NCBI GenBank assembly: GCA_964354855.1
Contig: CAYHBO010000060.1
Coordinates: 1-7,055, forward strand
Length of the DNA stretch: 7,055 nt
Direction: 5' to 3'
From: CAYHBO01 sp964354855
GTDB lineage: Bacteria; Babelota; Babeliae; Babelales; RVW-14
Position numbers and translations under genes: made by a program. Positions 1 through 7,055 of the stretch are shown here, in pieces. The notes beneath the pieces are model-generated. The model searched no databases and was not told the origin of the DNA. It saw only the letters and a list, made by a program, of their open reading frames with translations. Each line of letters opens with the position of its first letter. Position 1 is the first letter of the stretch.

Positions 1-2732
1 CGACCTACACGAATACTGGTCATGTTTTCGGTATTAAAATATTTCTTCGCAACCTTATTAATCTCATCAAGTGTCATTGACCGTACACGCTTTAACATAA
101 TGTCATAACGATCAAAGGGCAAATCAAGATCTTTCAGCGTACAAAGCAATGTTGCTTTAGCGCGATTACTCGTAACCGTATCGATAAGTGTTTTAAAGTA
201 CATTTGCTGAGCCGCTGCTAATTCATCAGACGTAACACCATCAGTTCCTATACGATCTACAAGTATACGAAATTGTTGATCAACTTCATCAACTTTATCC
301 GGCGTCAATAGCGTAAATAAATAATCAACACCAGGATCTCTTGACGCTCCTTCAGCCCAACTTCCAGAAGCCGTATAAAATAATCCTGATTGTTGTCGAA
401 GTTGAAATATACGTGACCCTAAAGACTTGAAAGCTATGTAATTCAGTAATCGCACCGGCACCAAATCTTCATGATACACATCAAGTTTAGATGGTCTCCC
501 TAATAACAAGACTACTTGATCACGCAACATAGGAACATCTACAATTTTTTTAGCTTCATAATTTAATGGTGCATGCACAATCAAAACAACATCTCCTGTT
601 GGCCATGGTTCAAAGATATCTGTAACCACTTGCTGCATTTCATCAAGATCAAAATCACCAACGATACTCATAACAACATTCTTTGGATTAACAAATTTTT
701 GATGAAATCTTTTCAAATCATCTACCGTTACCGTTTGTGTCAGCGCTATCGATTCATCAAACGTCCATGCATACGGATGACCTTTATATAACAAGTTAGA
801 AAGCTCTCTAAAGCCAACCGTCTGTTGATCATCCTTAGATCGCTCTAACCCATCAAGAACAATTTCTCGCGTCTTCTCAAGCGCATCAACAGGAAAAGTC
901 GGATGCATTAATGTATGTAAAAAGCGCTTAAAAATAACCGCATAATCATCGCTCAACAGCGATAGTTCAGCCCCAGAATCAGTAAATGAAAAATCCGCTC
1001 CAAAGCTATCAAAGAAAGTCACATTCTCTTCTTTAGTATACCCAGAGCTTCCTTCAATAAGCATGCCCATCATGATGTCGAGCACCGCATTCTCTTTTAT
1101 TTTAGTATGATAGTTCGCATTTTTAAACCGACAACTCAAGCTCATAATCGGTAAGCTTTTATTTGCATACAGCATAACGGTAAGACCATTATCAAGCTCA
1201 AGAACACGATGCGGCTTAGGAAATGAAAATGATAATGGCTCAGGATTCCCGATAACTTTAGCAAATTTTTGTTCTTCAATCGGCGCAGTACGTGGACGAG
1301 AAGATAAGATTTTTTTATCCATCTCATCTGACAACTGTTTAGCTTTCATCATCTGATCTTTTTTATTTTCCGGCATTGGCAGTACTGCCATATCATTCAT
1401 GATAAATGGATCAAGATACATTTTCATAAAATTCTGAACGTCTAATGATGTCACCGCTTCAAATCGCTTTACCTTAGAGAACACTGAAAATTCATCTTTG
1501 GTCGCAAAGTAAGAAGTAATCCACTCATAAGCAAGCCCTTGTAAATTTTCTAATTTAGAAAAAAATGCTTTTTTTTGCGAATGAATCATATGATCAAACT
1601 CATGAGCCGAGAAACCCTGTTCCATAGACTTTAATAACGTATTTTGAATGATTTGCTTACAAACATCAGCTTTACCAGATAACGGTTCTAGAAAAATACA
1701 AAATAAACCATCTTCCATAAATTTATACGGAGCAACGCCAACCGATGCTGCAACTTGGTGTTCGTCTACTAACGCTTTGTGAAGCGGACTATTTTCACCA
1801 CTTCCCAGCAGAAAGGCCACCGCCGTTGAAAGAACATCTTGTTGATCTTTAAGGCCTGGAATACGCCAATAAAAAACCGCGTGATCATTTTTAACATCTT
1901 CATAACAACGCGTTTGCATCGAAACAAGATCGGAAGAACGTTCTGGAAACGTTATCTTTAACGGCGTATTGTTTTTCGGAATATTACCAAACTGTTGCTT
2001 CACCGTCGTCATAACATCTACCGGATCAATGTCACCCGCAACTACTAAAATCGCATGATCTGGATGATAATATTTATCATAGAAATTCCTAATGCGCTTT
2101 CCCGTCATATCAAGTAAATCTTCTTTATATCCAATGATTGGTGCATGGTAAGGATGATTAGCTGGAAAAATACTACTCATCATTTTACCAAGCATCATGC
2201 GCCAATAATCATCTTTATACATTTTAAGTTCTTGGATAACCGCCCACAACTCAGAAGATAAATGTTGATCATCAAACCGCGCATTTTGCATGCAGTCAGC
2301 AAGAATACCAACAAATGGTTTCCAATTATTTTTATTAGTTTCAAAATAATAACTGGTTATATCGTTTGAAGTGAATGCATTGAATGAAGCTCCATACTTA
2401 CAAGCAATTGAATCAATATCGGTTTCTGAAAGTTTATCGGTACCTTTAAAAATCATATGTTCAAGAATATGAGCAAGCCCACGTTCACCAGCATCTTCAA
2501 CATATGACCCAATGCTGTAAGCAACCTGAACAAGAACTTTTGGAACCGAAGGATTTCGGTACATCAACACCGTCATACCGTTATCTAAAATTTCTTTGGT
2601 TACCGCCTGCGTATAATCTTTAGGCCCAGCAACTTCTTCTAAACTTCTTGTTATGCTCGTAATGCTACTCACCGTTTCTATTCCCAAAATTAATAATGTT
2701 ATTAAAAAAAAATTTCTTACTAACTTCTTCAT
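1..2732 (-). CDS. Secreted four-domain M16 zinc peptidase (insulinase/pitrilysin-like), 3'-partial
   Basis: The frame is open from ATG at 2732 to the window edge without a stop (910 codons). It ends in IRVG, matching the last residues (IRVGNVK) of the neighbouring paralogue, so only a few codons are missing. Residues 1-23 (MKKLVRNFFLITLLILG then ETVSS) look like a cleavable signal peptide, with no lipobox cysteine. The zinc site is H88-I-L-E91-H92, followed by E161 and E168. E168 lies 76 residues after H92, the spacing of the third zinc ligand in the M16 family. The C-half has no HxxEH but keeps R779 and Y786, seven apart like R824/Y831 of insulin-degrading enzyme. About 911-915 residues fits the M16 / M16_C / M16 / M16_C layout of single-chain enzymes. 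It is the second gene of a pair, 18 bases after the upstream stop. Family and catalytic competence are well supported; substrate is unknown. Confidence 0.93.
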   Translation of the reverse strand, partial: MKKLVRNFFLITLLILGIETVSSITSITRSLEEVAGPKDYTQAVTKEILDNGMTVLMYRNPSVPKVLVQVAYSIGSYVEDAGERGLAHILEHMIFKGTDKLSETDIDSIACKYGASFNAFTSNDITSYYFETNKNNWKPFVGILADCMQNARFDDQHLSSELWAVIQELKMYKDDYWRMMLGKMMSSIFPANHPYHAPIIGYKEDLLDMTGKRIRNFYDKYYHPDHAILVVAGDIDPVDVMTTVKQQFGNIPKNNTPLKITFPERSSDLVSMQTRCYEDVKNDHAVFYWRIPGLKDQQDVLSTAVAFLLGSGENSPLHKALVDEHQVAASVGVAPYKFMEDGLFCIFLEPLSGKADVCKQIIQNTLLKSMEQGFSAHEFDHMIHSQKKAFFSKLENLQGLAYEWITSYFATKDEFSVFSKVKRFEAVTSLDVQNFMKMYLDPFIMNDMAVLPMPENKKDQMMKAKQLSDEMDKKILSSRPRTAPIEEQKFAKVIGNPEPLSFSFPKPHRVLELDNGLTVMLYANKSLPIMSLSCRFKNANYHTKIKENAVLDIMMGMLIEGSSGYTKEENVTFFDSFGADFSFTDSGAELSLLSDDYAVIFKRFLHTLMHPTFPVDALEKTREIVLDGLERSKDDQQTVGFRELSNLLYKGHPYAWTFDESIALTQTVTVDDLKRFHQKFVNPKNVVMSIVGDFDLDEMQQVVTDIFEPWPTGDVVLIVHAPLNYEAKKIVDVPMLRDQVVLLLGRPSKLDVYHEDLVPVRLLNYIAFKSLGSRIFQLRQQSGLFYTASGSWAEGASRDPGVDYLFTLLTPDKVDEVDQQFRILVDRIGTDGVTSDELAAAQQMYFKTLIDTVTSNRAKATLLCTLKDLDLPFDRYDIMLKRVRSMTLDEINKVAKKYFNTENMTSIRVG
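2224..2243 (-). repeat. 20-base direct repeat, copy in the second M16 gene
   Basis: This stretch is identical to 4987-5006. It encodes the AVIQELK segment holding the third zinc ligand glutamate (E168). It is the longest exact match I noticed between the two peptidase genes and reflects their common origin rather than a mobile repeat. Confidence 0.85.
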
Positions 2733-2743
2733 ACACTCCCTTT
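2733..2743 (-). promoter_or_regulatory. Ribosome binding site of the second M16 gene
   Basis: On the minus strand AAAGGGAG sits three bases before the ATG at 2732, inside the 18-base gap between the two peptidase genes. The purine run is a usable Shine-Dalgarno sequence and supports this ATG, which also gives the signal peptide. There is no room for a separate promoter or terminator in the gap, so the gene is most likely read from the upstream transcript. Confidence 0.6.
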
Positions 2744-2750
2744 TATTTTT

Positions 2751-5519
2751 TTATTTCACATTCCCCACTCTAATTCTCACCATTTCATCCATGGTAAAAT
2801 ATTTTTTACACAATACATCGAGCTCAGCTTTACTCAATGACTGCATACGCTTTAAGACTTTATCGTAATAATCAAAACCTAAATTAAATGCCTCCATCGT
2901 ACAAAATAAATCTGCAACCCCACTATTAGTCGCCACCGCATCAATTAATGATTTTAAGTAAAGGTTGCGAGCAGCGTCAAGCTCTTGCGTTGTAACGCCA
3001 TTAAGCGCAAAGTTGGAAATTAAATCGCGCATTTCTTTTTCAGCAAAGCTACTATTTTTAGGATTCAATAACACTCCAATAAAATCGATTCCATGCTCTT
3101 TACCTGCACCAACACCCCATCCTCCAAAAGCCATGTAGAAAAGACCGGTACGTTCACGCAGTTGAAATAAGCGAGAACATCCACCTTCATTAAAACCAAT
3201 AAAATTAAGCAGTTTCATCGGCACCAGATCAGGATGATTAATAGTTAAAACAGAAGGCTTACCAAATAAGAGTACCATTTGATCGCGTGACATTTTAATA
3301 TCATGCTGCTCTCTTGGTTTGAATACCCCTTCTGCGATATCAATATGTTTCGCTTGACCGGCAGGCCATGTCAGAAACGTATCTTTAATAAGCATTTCCA
3401 TTTCAGCTACATCAAAATCACCTACAACAGATAAAATCATATTGGCCGGTACTACAAAGTCTTTATGCAACTCTCGCAATTCATCAAGCGTTATTTTCTC
3501 AAGTAATTCAATAGCTTCATTAAAATCCCAACTAAATGGATGCTCGGAATAAACTAATTTTTTAAGATTTCGATTAGCAACTTCAACAGCATCATCTTTA
3601 TCCCGTTCAAATGAATCAATTGCCATGGTCTTAAGTTTTTCCAATGCCTCAGTAGTAAAAGCAGGCTTGGTTAACATCTGTACAAACCGTTTCATAATTG
3701 GTTGCACATCAATACTCAATAATGATAACCGAGCTCCAGCAGTACCAAAATCATAGTCAACACCATGAAACTCAAAGAAATCAACCAATGCTTTCTTGTT
3801 CAACCCATCACTACCCTCAATCAAAGAACGCATCATCAGATCAACTAAAATGCCTTCTTTGGATCCCTGCAGATAGAAGTAATCTTTGAATTTACACTGC
3901 ACACTTAATAACGGTAATGATCGATTAGCTCTGAGAAGAACCGTTAACCCATTGGCAAGTTTTATGAAACAGTCAGGCTTAGGAAAACTAAAATCAAGCG
4001 CTTCAGGAACCTTCATTTTATCAACATAACGCGGTTTCTCTACCGGAGTTGTACGAACAAACTTTGATAAAATTTTCTCATCAAATGCTTCTGTTTTTTT
4101 CTTAGCAAGTTCTACAAGATGCTTTTTACTTTCTGGTACAGGTAACACCTGGATTTGATTCATTAAGAACGGATCAAGATACTCTTTCATAAACGCTTGA
4201 ATATCCGCAGAAGTAAGATCAACAAAACGATTCACGCGATTAAATAAATAATATTCATCAGACGTTGCAAAGTAGGTAATAATCCACTCCTGTACAAGAG
4301 AATCAAAACTTTGAAGTCGTTGTAGAAAATGTTTCCCTTGAATTTTAATCATATGTTCAAGTTCTTTTTCAGAAAAGCCCTCAACCATTACTTTCTTTAA
4401 CTCGTCTTGCACCAGCTTGCGGCACTCTTCAATTTTACCGGTAACCGGTTCAATAAAGATTAAGAACACCCCTGAGGCCAAGCTTTTTTCAGCCTGCACC
4501 GCTACCGATAGCGCAATTTGATGCTCATCAACAAGAGAACGATAAAGCCGTGATCCCTCACCTGCGCCTAACAGAAATGCTGCCGCTGAGGATACGATTT
4601 CATGAGCATCGTTCATACCAGGAATACGCCAATAAAATCCAAGTTGCTCAGCTTTTACATCTTCATAAAAAGTTGTATTGTTCGTTGTAAGATCAACATT
4701 TAAAATCGGGTACGTAGGAAGTTTTGTAGGCTTTTCCAACAGGATAGAACCAAATTGTTTTTTAGCTTGCGCCAGTACTTCGTCAGCATCTACATCTCCG
4801 ATAACAAACAGCGTAGCACGATCAGGTTGATAATATTTTTTATAAAACGATTTTAAATTTTGTGAAGTAAGATTCATCAGATCTTCTTTGTACCCAATGA
4901 TCGGATGATGATATGGATGATTAGCCGGATAGAGCAGTGAATCGATTTTTTCAAGCATCAAGTACCAGTAATCATCTTTGTACATCTTAAGTTCTTGGAT
5001 AACCGCTTTCATCTCTGAAGCAAGATGTTGCTCATCAAAGCGCACATTCTGCATACAATCAGCAAGTATTTCAAAAAATGGTTTCCAGTTATTTTTATTC
5101 ACTTCAAAATAATAGCTCGTTACATCTTGGGAAGTCTCAGCATTGTAAGTTGCTCCGTACTTGCAAGCAATTTCATCAATGTCTCCTTCAGCCATCAGCT
5201 CAGTACCCTTAAAAATCATATGCTCAACCAAATGAGCCATCCCACGTTCACCAGACTCTTCTACCCCAGAACCGATGTCATAGGCTATTTGTACGAGAAC
5301 TTTTGGTACCGACTTGAGTGGAAACACCAGGATGATCATCCCATTGTCTAAAACCATTTTTTTGATGTCATGAGTGGGAATAGTAAAATTCGGTTTCGTT
5401 TTTTTATAGAAAAATTGTTTATGCCCATACTTGTAAACATACACAATAATAACCACAGTAAGTGCAAGAACTAACCCAATACCCATCAATAATTTATAGC
5501 GATAAAACAATTCATTCAT
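2751..5519 (-). CDS. Membrane-anchored four-domain M16 zinc peptidase (insulinase/pitrilysin-like)
   Basis: A complete 922-residue protein. Residues 10-30 (LLMGIGLVLALTVVIIVYVY) form one hydrophobic segment without a clear cleavage site, so an uncleaved membrane anchor is likely. Positive residues lie on both sides, leaving topology uncertain. Residues about 54-260 are the first M16 domain with zinc motif H96-L-V-E99-H100. E169 and E176 follow; E176 is 76 residues after H100, as for the third zinc ligand of the family. Residues about 265-460 are the first M16_C domain. A second, zinc-free M16-like domain starts near 510 (no HxxEH) and the last domain carries R788 and Y795 in LRERTGLFY, equivalent to the substrate-binding Arg/Tyr pair of insulin-degrading enzyme. 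The start is supported by AGGGAA four bases upstream. Expected role: zinc-dependent hydrolysis of peptides outside the cytoplasm, in a clamshell chamber. Substrate cannot be told from sequence. Confidence 0.96.
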   Translation of the reverse strand: MNELFYRYKLLMGIGLVLALTVVIIVYVYKYGHKQFFYKKTKPNFTIPTHDIKKMVLDNGMIILVFPLKSVPKVLVQIAYDIGSGVEESGERGMAHLVEHMIFKGTELMAEGDIDEIACKYGATYNAETSQDVTSYYFEVNKNNWKPFFEILADCMQNVRFDEQHLASEMKAVIQELKMYKDDYWYLMLEKIDSLLYPANHPYHHPIIGYKEDLMNLTSQNLKSFYKKYYQPDRATLFVIGDVDADEVLAQAKKQFGSILLEKPTKLPTYPILNVDLTTNNTTFYEDVKAEQLGFYWRIPGMNDAHEIVSSAAAFLLGAGEGSRLYRSLVDEHQIALSVAVQAEKSLASGVFLIFIEPVTGKIEECRKLVQDELKKVMVEGFSEKELEHMIKIQGKHFLQRLQSFDSLVQEWIITYFATSDEYYLFNRVNRFVDLTSADIQAFMKEYLDPFLMNQIQVLPVPESKKHLVELAKKKTEAFDEKILSKFVRTTPVEKPRYVDKMKVPEALDFSFPKPDCFIKLANGLTVLLRANRSLPLLSVQCKFKDYFYLQGSKEGILVDLMMRSLIEGSDGLNKKALVDFFEFHGVDYDFGTAGARLSLLSIDVQPIMKRFVQMLTKPAFTTEALEKLKTMAIDSFERDKDDAVEVANRNLKKLVYSEHPFSWDFNEAIELLEKITLDELRELHKDFVVPANMILSVVGDFDVAEMEMLIKDTFLTWPAGQAKHIDIAEGVFKPREQHDIKMSRDQMVLLFGKPSVLTINHPDLVPMKLLNFIGFNEGGCSRLFQLRERTGLFYMAFGGWGVGAGKEHGIDFIGVLLNPKNSSFAEKEMRDLISNFALNGVTTQELDAARNLYLKSLIDAVATNSGVADLFCTMEAFNLGFDYYDKVLKRMQSLSKAELDVLCKKYFTMDEMVRIRVGNVK
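4987..5006 (-). repeat. 20-base direct repeat, copy in the first M16 gene
   Basis: Identical to 2224-2243 and 2763 bases away from it, at the equivalent codons (AVIQELK, with E176). It marks the most strongly conserved part of the tandem gene duplication and could serve as a site for recombination between the two genes. Confidence 0.85.
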
Positions 5520-5523
5520 ATGG

Positions 5524-5529
5524 TTCCCT
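5524..5529 (-). promoter_or_regulatory. Ribosome binding site of the first M16 gene
   Basis: AGGGAA on the minus strand lies four bases before the ATG at 5519. It is a short but acceptable Shine-Dalgarno match and supports this start, which yields the N-terminal membrane segment. Confidence 0.5.
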
Positions 5530-5572
5530 ATACAATTTTTTAAGTATTATTTTCATAAAAAAGATAAGGTCT

Positions 5573-5581
5573 ACTATACCA
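5573..5581 (-). promoter_or_regulatory. Candidate extended -10 promoter for the M16 pair
   Basis: On the minus strand TGGTATAGT fits the extended -10 pattern TGn-TATAnT, about 55 bases before the ATG at 5519. The hexamer 17 bases further upstream (ATGTGC, 5601-5596) is not a recognisable -35 box, which is tolerated by extended -10 promoters. The element overlaps the 8-base palindrome CCATATGG at 5579-5586, a possible but unproven operator half. The 153-base gap (5520-5672) is the only place in the window with room for a promoter before the peptidase pair. I see no convincing minus-strand terminator for the preceding gene in this gap, so read-through is also possible. Confidence 0.35.
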
Positions 5582-5672
5582 TATGGATCAATTCTGCACA
5601 TCCAATAACGTTGATTAATGTTATTTTTTTCGTGAGGGAAGAAGTGTTAATGGTAATAATTTCTATTTGGGT

Positions 5673-6380
5673 TTATATAAAAATCAAGCTACCGTTTTTG
5701 ACGTAGAAGTCAAACTCGACTCTAACGTCCTCAGATAGCTTGTTCCAATAATTTTTTGGAATATGCCATATACCCTTAGACAGAAGAAGTTTAGCCATAA
5801 TTGGATTTTTATCTTCAAAAGCATATTGCAATGCATTCTTATCGCTATCAATATCAATTGATAACCCATAATACTCACGAGCTATTTCCTTAAAAGATAA
5901 CAAATAAGACAAAAAGTTAACATTGTGATACATAACAGCAAGATAAAATGCTTTTGGAGTCTTTAATCCCAAAAAACTACCTGGATGAATATTATTGTCC
6001 ATCATGAAACGAGCAGCTAAGTCAAACTCTTCTTTATGACCATAACATAAACGCATAGACAATGTTTTCATTGCCATACACCTTTCTTCAAATTCTCTTT
6101 CACGTTGATGGTACTGATAATGCTCATACGAACCAACACCAATCGCAACAGCCGCAACACCCCATCCCCATGGCACTCGACTGTTATTATTTTCATCAGG
6201 TTTTTTAAGTAATTTAATTACATTTTCTTTATTACAAAATACACTCCTCTGCCATACTTCATCTACATGCCCACATGCAGCAGCACCAAGAACCCTGGCT
6301 GTACGTCGCATCATGGGATTTGTATTATTCACCACGACCAAGAACAAACCTATCATTGAACATAATTTCTTTAGAAGCAT
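5673..6380 (-). CDS. Exported small protein with weak ankyrin-like repeats
   Basis: A 235-residue protein. Residues 1-18 (MLLKKLCSMIGLFLVVVN) have a lysine pair and a hydrophobic core typical of a signal peptide or N-terminal anchor. Three stretches resemble degenerate ankyrin repeats: residues 30-58 (AAACGHVDEVWQ, then ENVIKLL), 140-164 (TPKAFYLAVMYHNVNFLSYL) and 180-204 (NALQYAFEDKNPIMAKLLLS). Spacing between the last two is about 40 residues rather than the usual 33, so they are divergent. Residues 70-85 (VPWGWGVAAVAIGVGS) form a glycine-rich hydrophobic segment, possibly a second membrane pass, followed by a charged stretch (HQREREFEER). The strong site GAGGAG six bases before ATG supports the start. 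The gene begins 11 bases after the stop of the upstream surface protein. Ankyrin folds bind other proteins; the partner is unknown. The reading frame is secure, the ankyrin label is moderate. Confidence 0.8.
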   Translation of the reverse strand: MLLKKLCSMIGLFLVVVNNTNPMMRRTARVLGAAACGHVDEVWQRSVFCNKENVIKLLKKPDENNNSRVPWGWGVAAVAIGVGSYEHYQYHQREREFEERCMAMKTLSMRLCYGHKEEFDLAARFMMDNNIHPGSFLGLKTPKAFYLAVMYHNVNFLSYLLSFKEIAREYYGLSIDIDSDKNALQYAFEDKNPIMAKLLLSKGIWHIPKNYWNKLSEDVRVEFDFYVKNGSLIFI

Positions 6381-6386
6381 AAACGT

Positions 6387-6392
6387 CTCCTC
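6387..6392 (-). promoter_or_regulatory. Strong ribosome binding site touching the upstream stop codon
   Basis: GAGGAG on the minus strand lies six bases before the ATG at 6380, and its first G is the last base of the TAG stop of the upstream gene (6394-6392). This arrangement suggests that ribosomes ending on the surface protein gene can start directly on the ankyrin-like gene. Confidence 0.75.
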
Positions 6393-7055
6393 TAGGTAAT
6401 TGTCAACACATTCGTTCCTGTTGCCATCTGCCCATCAGGATTAGTAATCCGAACATTAGCAAGGCCTGAAGAAGCTCCTATCGTATTAAGATTCAACGTA
6501 ATCGTTGTTGGATTAACATAAGCCACACTATTAACGACAACCTTTCGCGTTACCGATGCTCCAATCCGTTGTGTAAATCCAACCCCAGGGTCAAAAAAAC
6601 CTGAACCATTCGAAGACATCCCATTAACCGTTACCGTCACCGAAGACTGACCTCGTGCAACTGAAGAAGAAACACTACTCACCGTTGCTGGTGGTGGCGC
6701 GATAAGTTTTGCTACCCGCACACCCCAAATATTTGGTGACGGCGTAAATTCTTGTATCGTCCACATCGTCATATCATCAGAAGGATCAAGACTTGTATAT
6801 GAATAATCGCCCCAACGGCGACCTCTTGAACTACCAGCATCATTAAGAGGATTGTAGGCAGCTGACGTTGCGGTAATAAAAGCGGGCGTCAACGTTGTGC
6901 TTGCCACAGTACTACTCAACCTTCCCACTGTAATCGCATCAACAAAATGATTTCTTCCCGCAGCTGAGCATCCAAGCGCCATATGACCCTGTCCTGACGT
7001 CATAATCGACGGTATCCAATACGATAAATCAGTCGTATTATTAAAGCTGGTTTTA
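6392..7055 (-). CDS. C-terminal part of a secreted/surface protein with IPT/TIG-like domain, 5'-partial
   Basis: The frame stays open to the window edge: 220 codons are visible, and the ATG at 7003 is an internal methionine, because the preceding residues (NTTDLSYWIPSIM) continue the same family pattern. Two modules can be seen. The first has YWIPSIM, then HMALGCS, VGRLSS and RRWGDYSYTSLDPSDDMTMW. It resembles a module I know from large bacterial exoproteins, where the pattern is near WxPSiAmD, GniAlGYS, GR and RWGDYSsmsvDPvDDcTFW. The second, roughly the last 100 residues, starts at PPPATVSSVSSSVARGQSS and ends with LANVRITNPDGQ and VLTIT. This fits an immunoglobulin-like IPT/TIG fold, with NPDGQ near its last strand. 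No sorting signal or C-terminal anchor is visible. The protein is probably exported, but the signal peptide would lie outside the window. Its function (adhesion, enzyme or structural) cannot be told from this part. Confidence 0.82.
   Translation of the reverse strand, partial: KTSFNNTTDLSYWIPSIMTSGQGHMALGCSAAGRNHFVDAITVGRLSSTVASTTLTPAFITATSAAYNPLNDAGSSRGRRWGDYSYTSLDPSDDMTMWTIQEFTPSPNIWGVRVAKLIAPPPATVSSVSSSVARGQSSVTVTVNGMSSNGSGFFDPGVGFTQRIGASVTRKVVVNSVAYVNPTTITLNLNTIGASSGLANVRITNPDGQMATGTNVLTIT

Noticed and set aside
573..5351. Short plus-strand and other-frame reading frames at 573-791, 1142-1327, 2653-2868, 3698-3889 and 5025-5351.
   Set aside because: All lie opposite to or inside the M16 genes, whose frame is fixed by family motifs along their whole length. 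Their translations look like low-complexity shadows without recognisable domains.
5512..5556. A 14-codon minus-strand reading frame (MKIILKKLYREPYE) that overlaps the start of the first M16 gene and could be a leader peptide.
   Set aside because: It has no Shine-Dalgarno sequence and no regulatory codon runs or attenuator structure. A short frame like this is expected by chance in AT-rich DNA.
5604..5630. Hairpin AATAAC / GTTATT followed by a run of seven T on the plus strand, resembling a rho-independent terminator.
   Set aside because: The stem is six AT-rich pairs with a ten-base loop, and the T run is on the plus strand where no gene exists. In the minus direction, that of all genes here, no T run follows the stem.
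5684..5878. A 64-codon minus-strand frame inside the ankyrin-like gene.
   Set aside because: It is a frame-shifted shadow of the 235-residue protein, which has a strong ribosome binding site and coherent hydrophobic and repeat patterns.
6273..6293. Possible lipobox (LGAAAC, residues 31-36) in the ankyrin-like protein.
   Set aside because: The cysteine is far from the hydrophobic core, with a polar and charged stretch (NNTNPMMRRTAR) between, and the -3 position is alanine. The segment fits better as part of an ankyrin-like AAxxGHVDEV repeat.
6392..7003. Treating the ATG at 7003 as the true start of a 203-residue protein.
   Set aside because: The frame is open upstream to the window edge, and the preceding residues (YWIPSI) continue the family pattern. 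There is no signal peptide after this ATG, and no clear ribosome binding site before it.

Overview
The window is a compact, AT-rich bacterial segment in which every supportable gene lies on the minus strand. Reading in the direction of transcription (from 7055 down to 1), it holds four genes: (1) the C-terminal part of a secreted or surface protein with an IPT/TIG-like end domain; (2) a small exported protein with weak ankyrin-like repeats; (3) a complete 922-residue four-domain M16 (pitrilysin/insulinase-type) zinc peptidase with an N-terminal membrane anchor; (4) a second M16 peptidase of the same architecture with a signal peptide, open at the window edge but missing only its last few codons.

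Layout: 6392-7055 is the end of the surface protein. Its stop is 11 bases from the start of the ankyrin-like gene (5673-6380), and the ribosome binding site of the second gene touches the stop codon of the first, so these two are probably co-transcribed and perhaps translationally coupled. A 153-base gap (5520-5672) follows and holds a candidate extended -10 promoter. The two peptidase genes (2751-5519 and 1-2732) are separated by only 18 bases and look like a tandem duplication. Their N-terminal zinc-binding halves are about two-thirds identical by hand alignment and their C-terminal halves about 47%.

Functionally, all four products appear directed to or through the cytoplasmic membrane. The two peptidases each keep the zinc motif HxxEH plus two downstream glutamates in the N-half and an Arg/Tyr pair in the C-half, so each should be an active single-chain clamshell peptidase degrading peptides or unfolded segments outside the cytoplasm. 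One is predicted to be tethered and the other released or periplasmic.

Organism: low GC, an exported ankyrin-like protein and long M16 peptidases fit a host-associated Gram-negative-type bacterium. The combination reminds me of Dependentiae (TM6) genomes, but this is an impression from gene content; there is no rRNA or marker gene here to prove it. No RNA genes, mobile elements or CRISPR arrays are visible.
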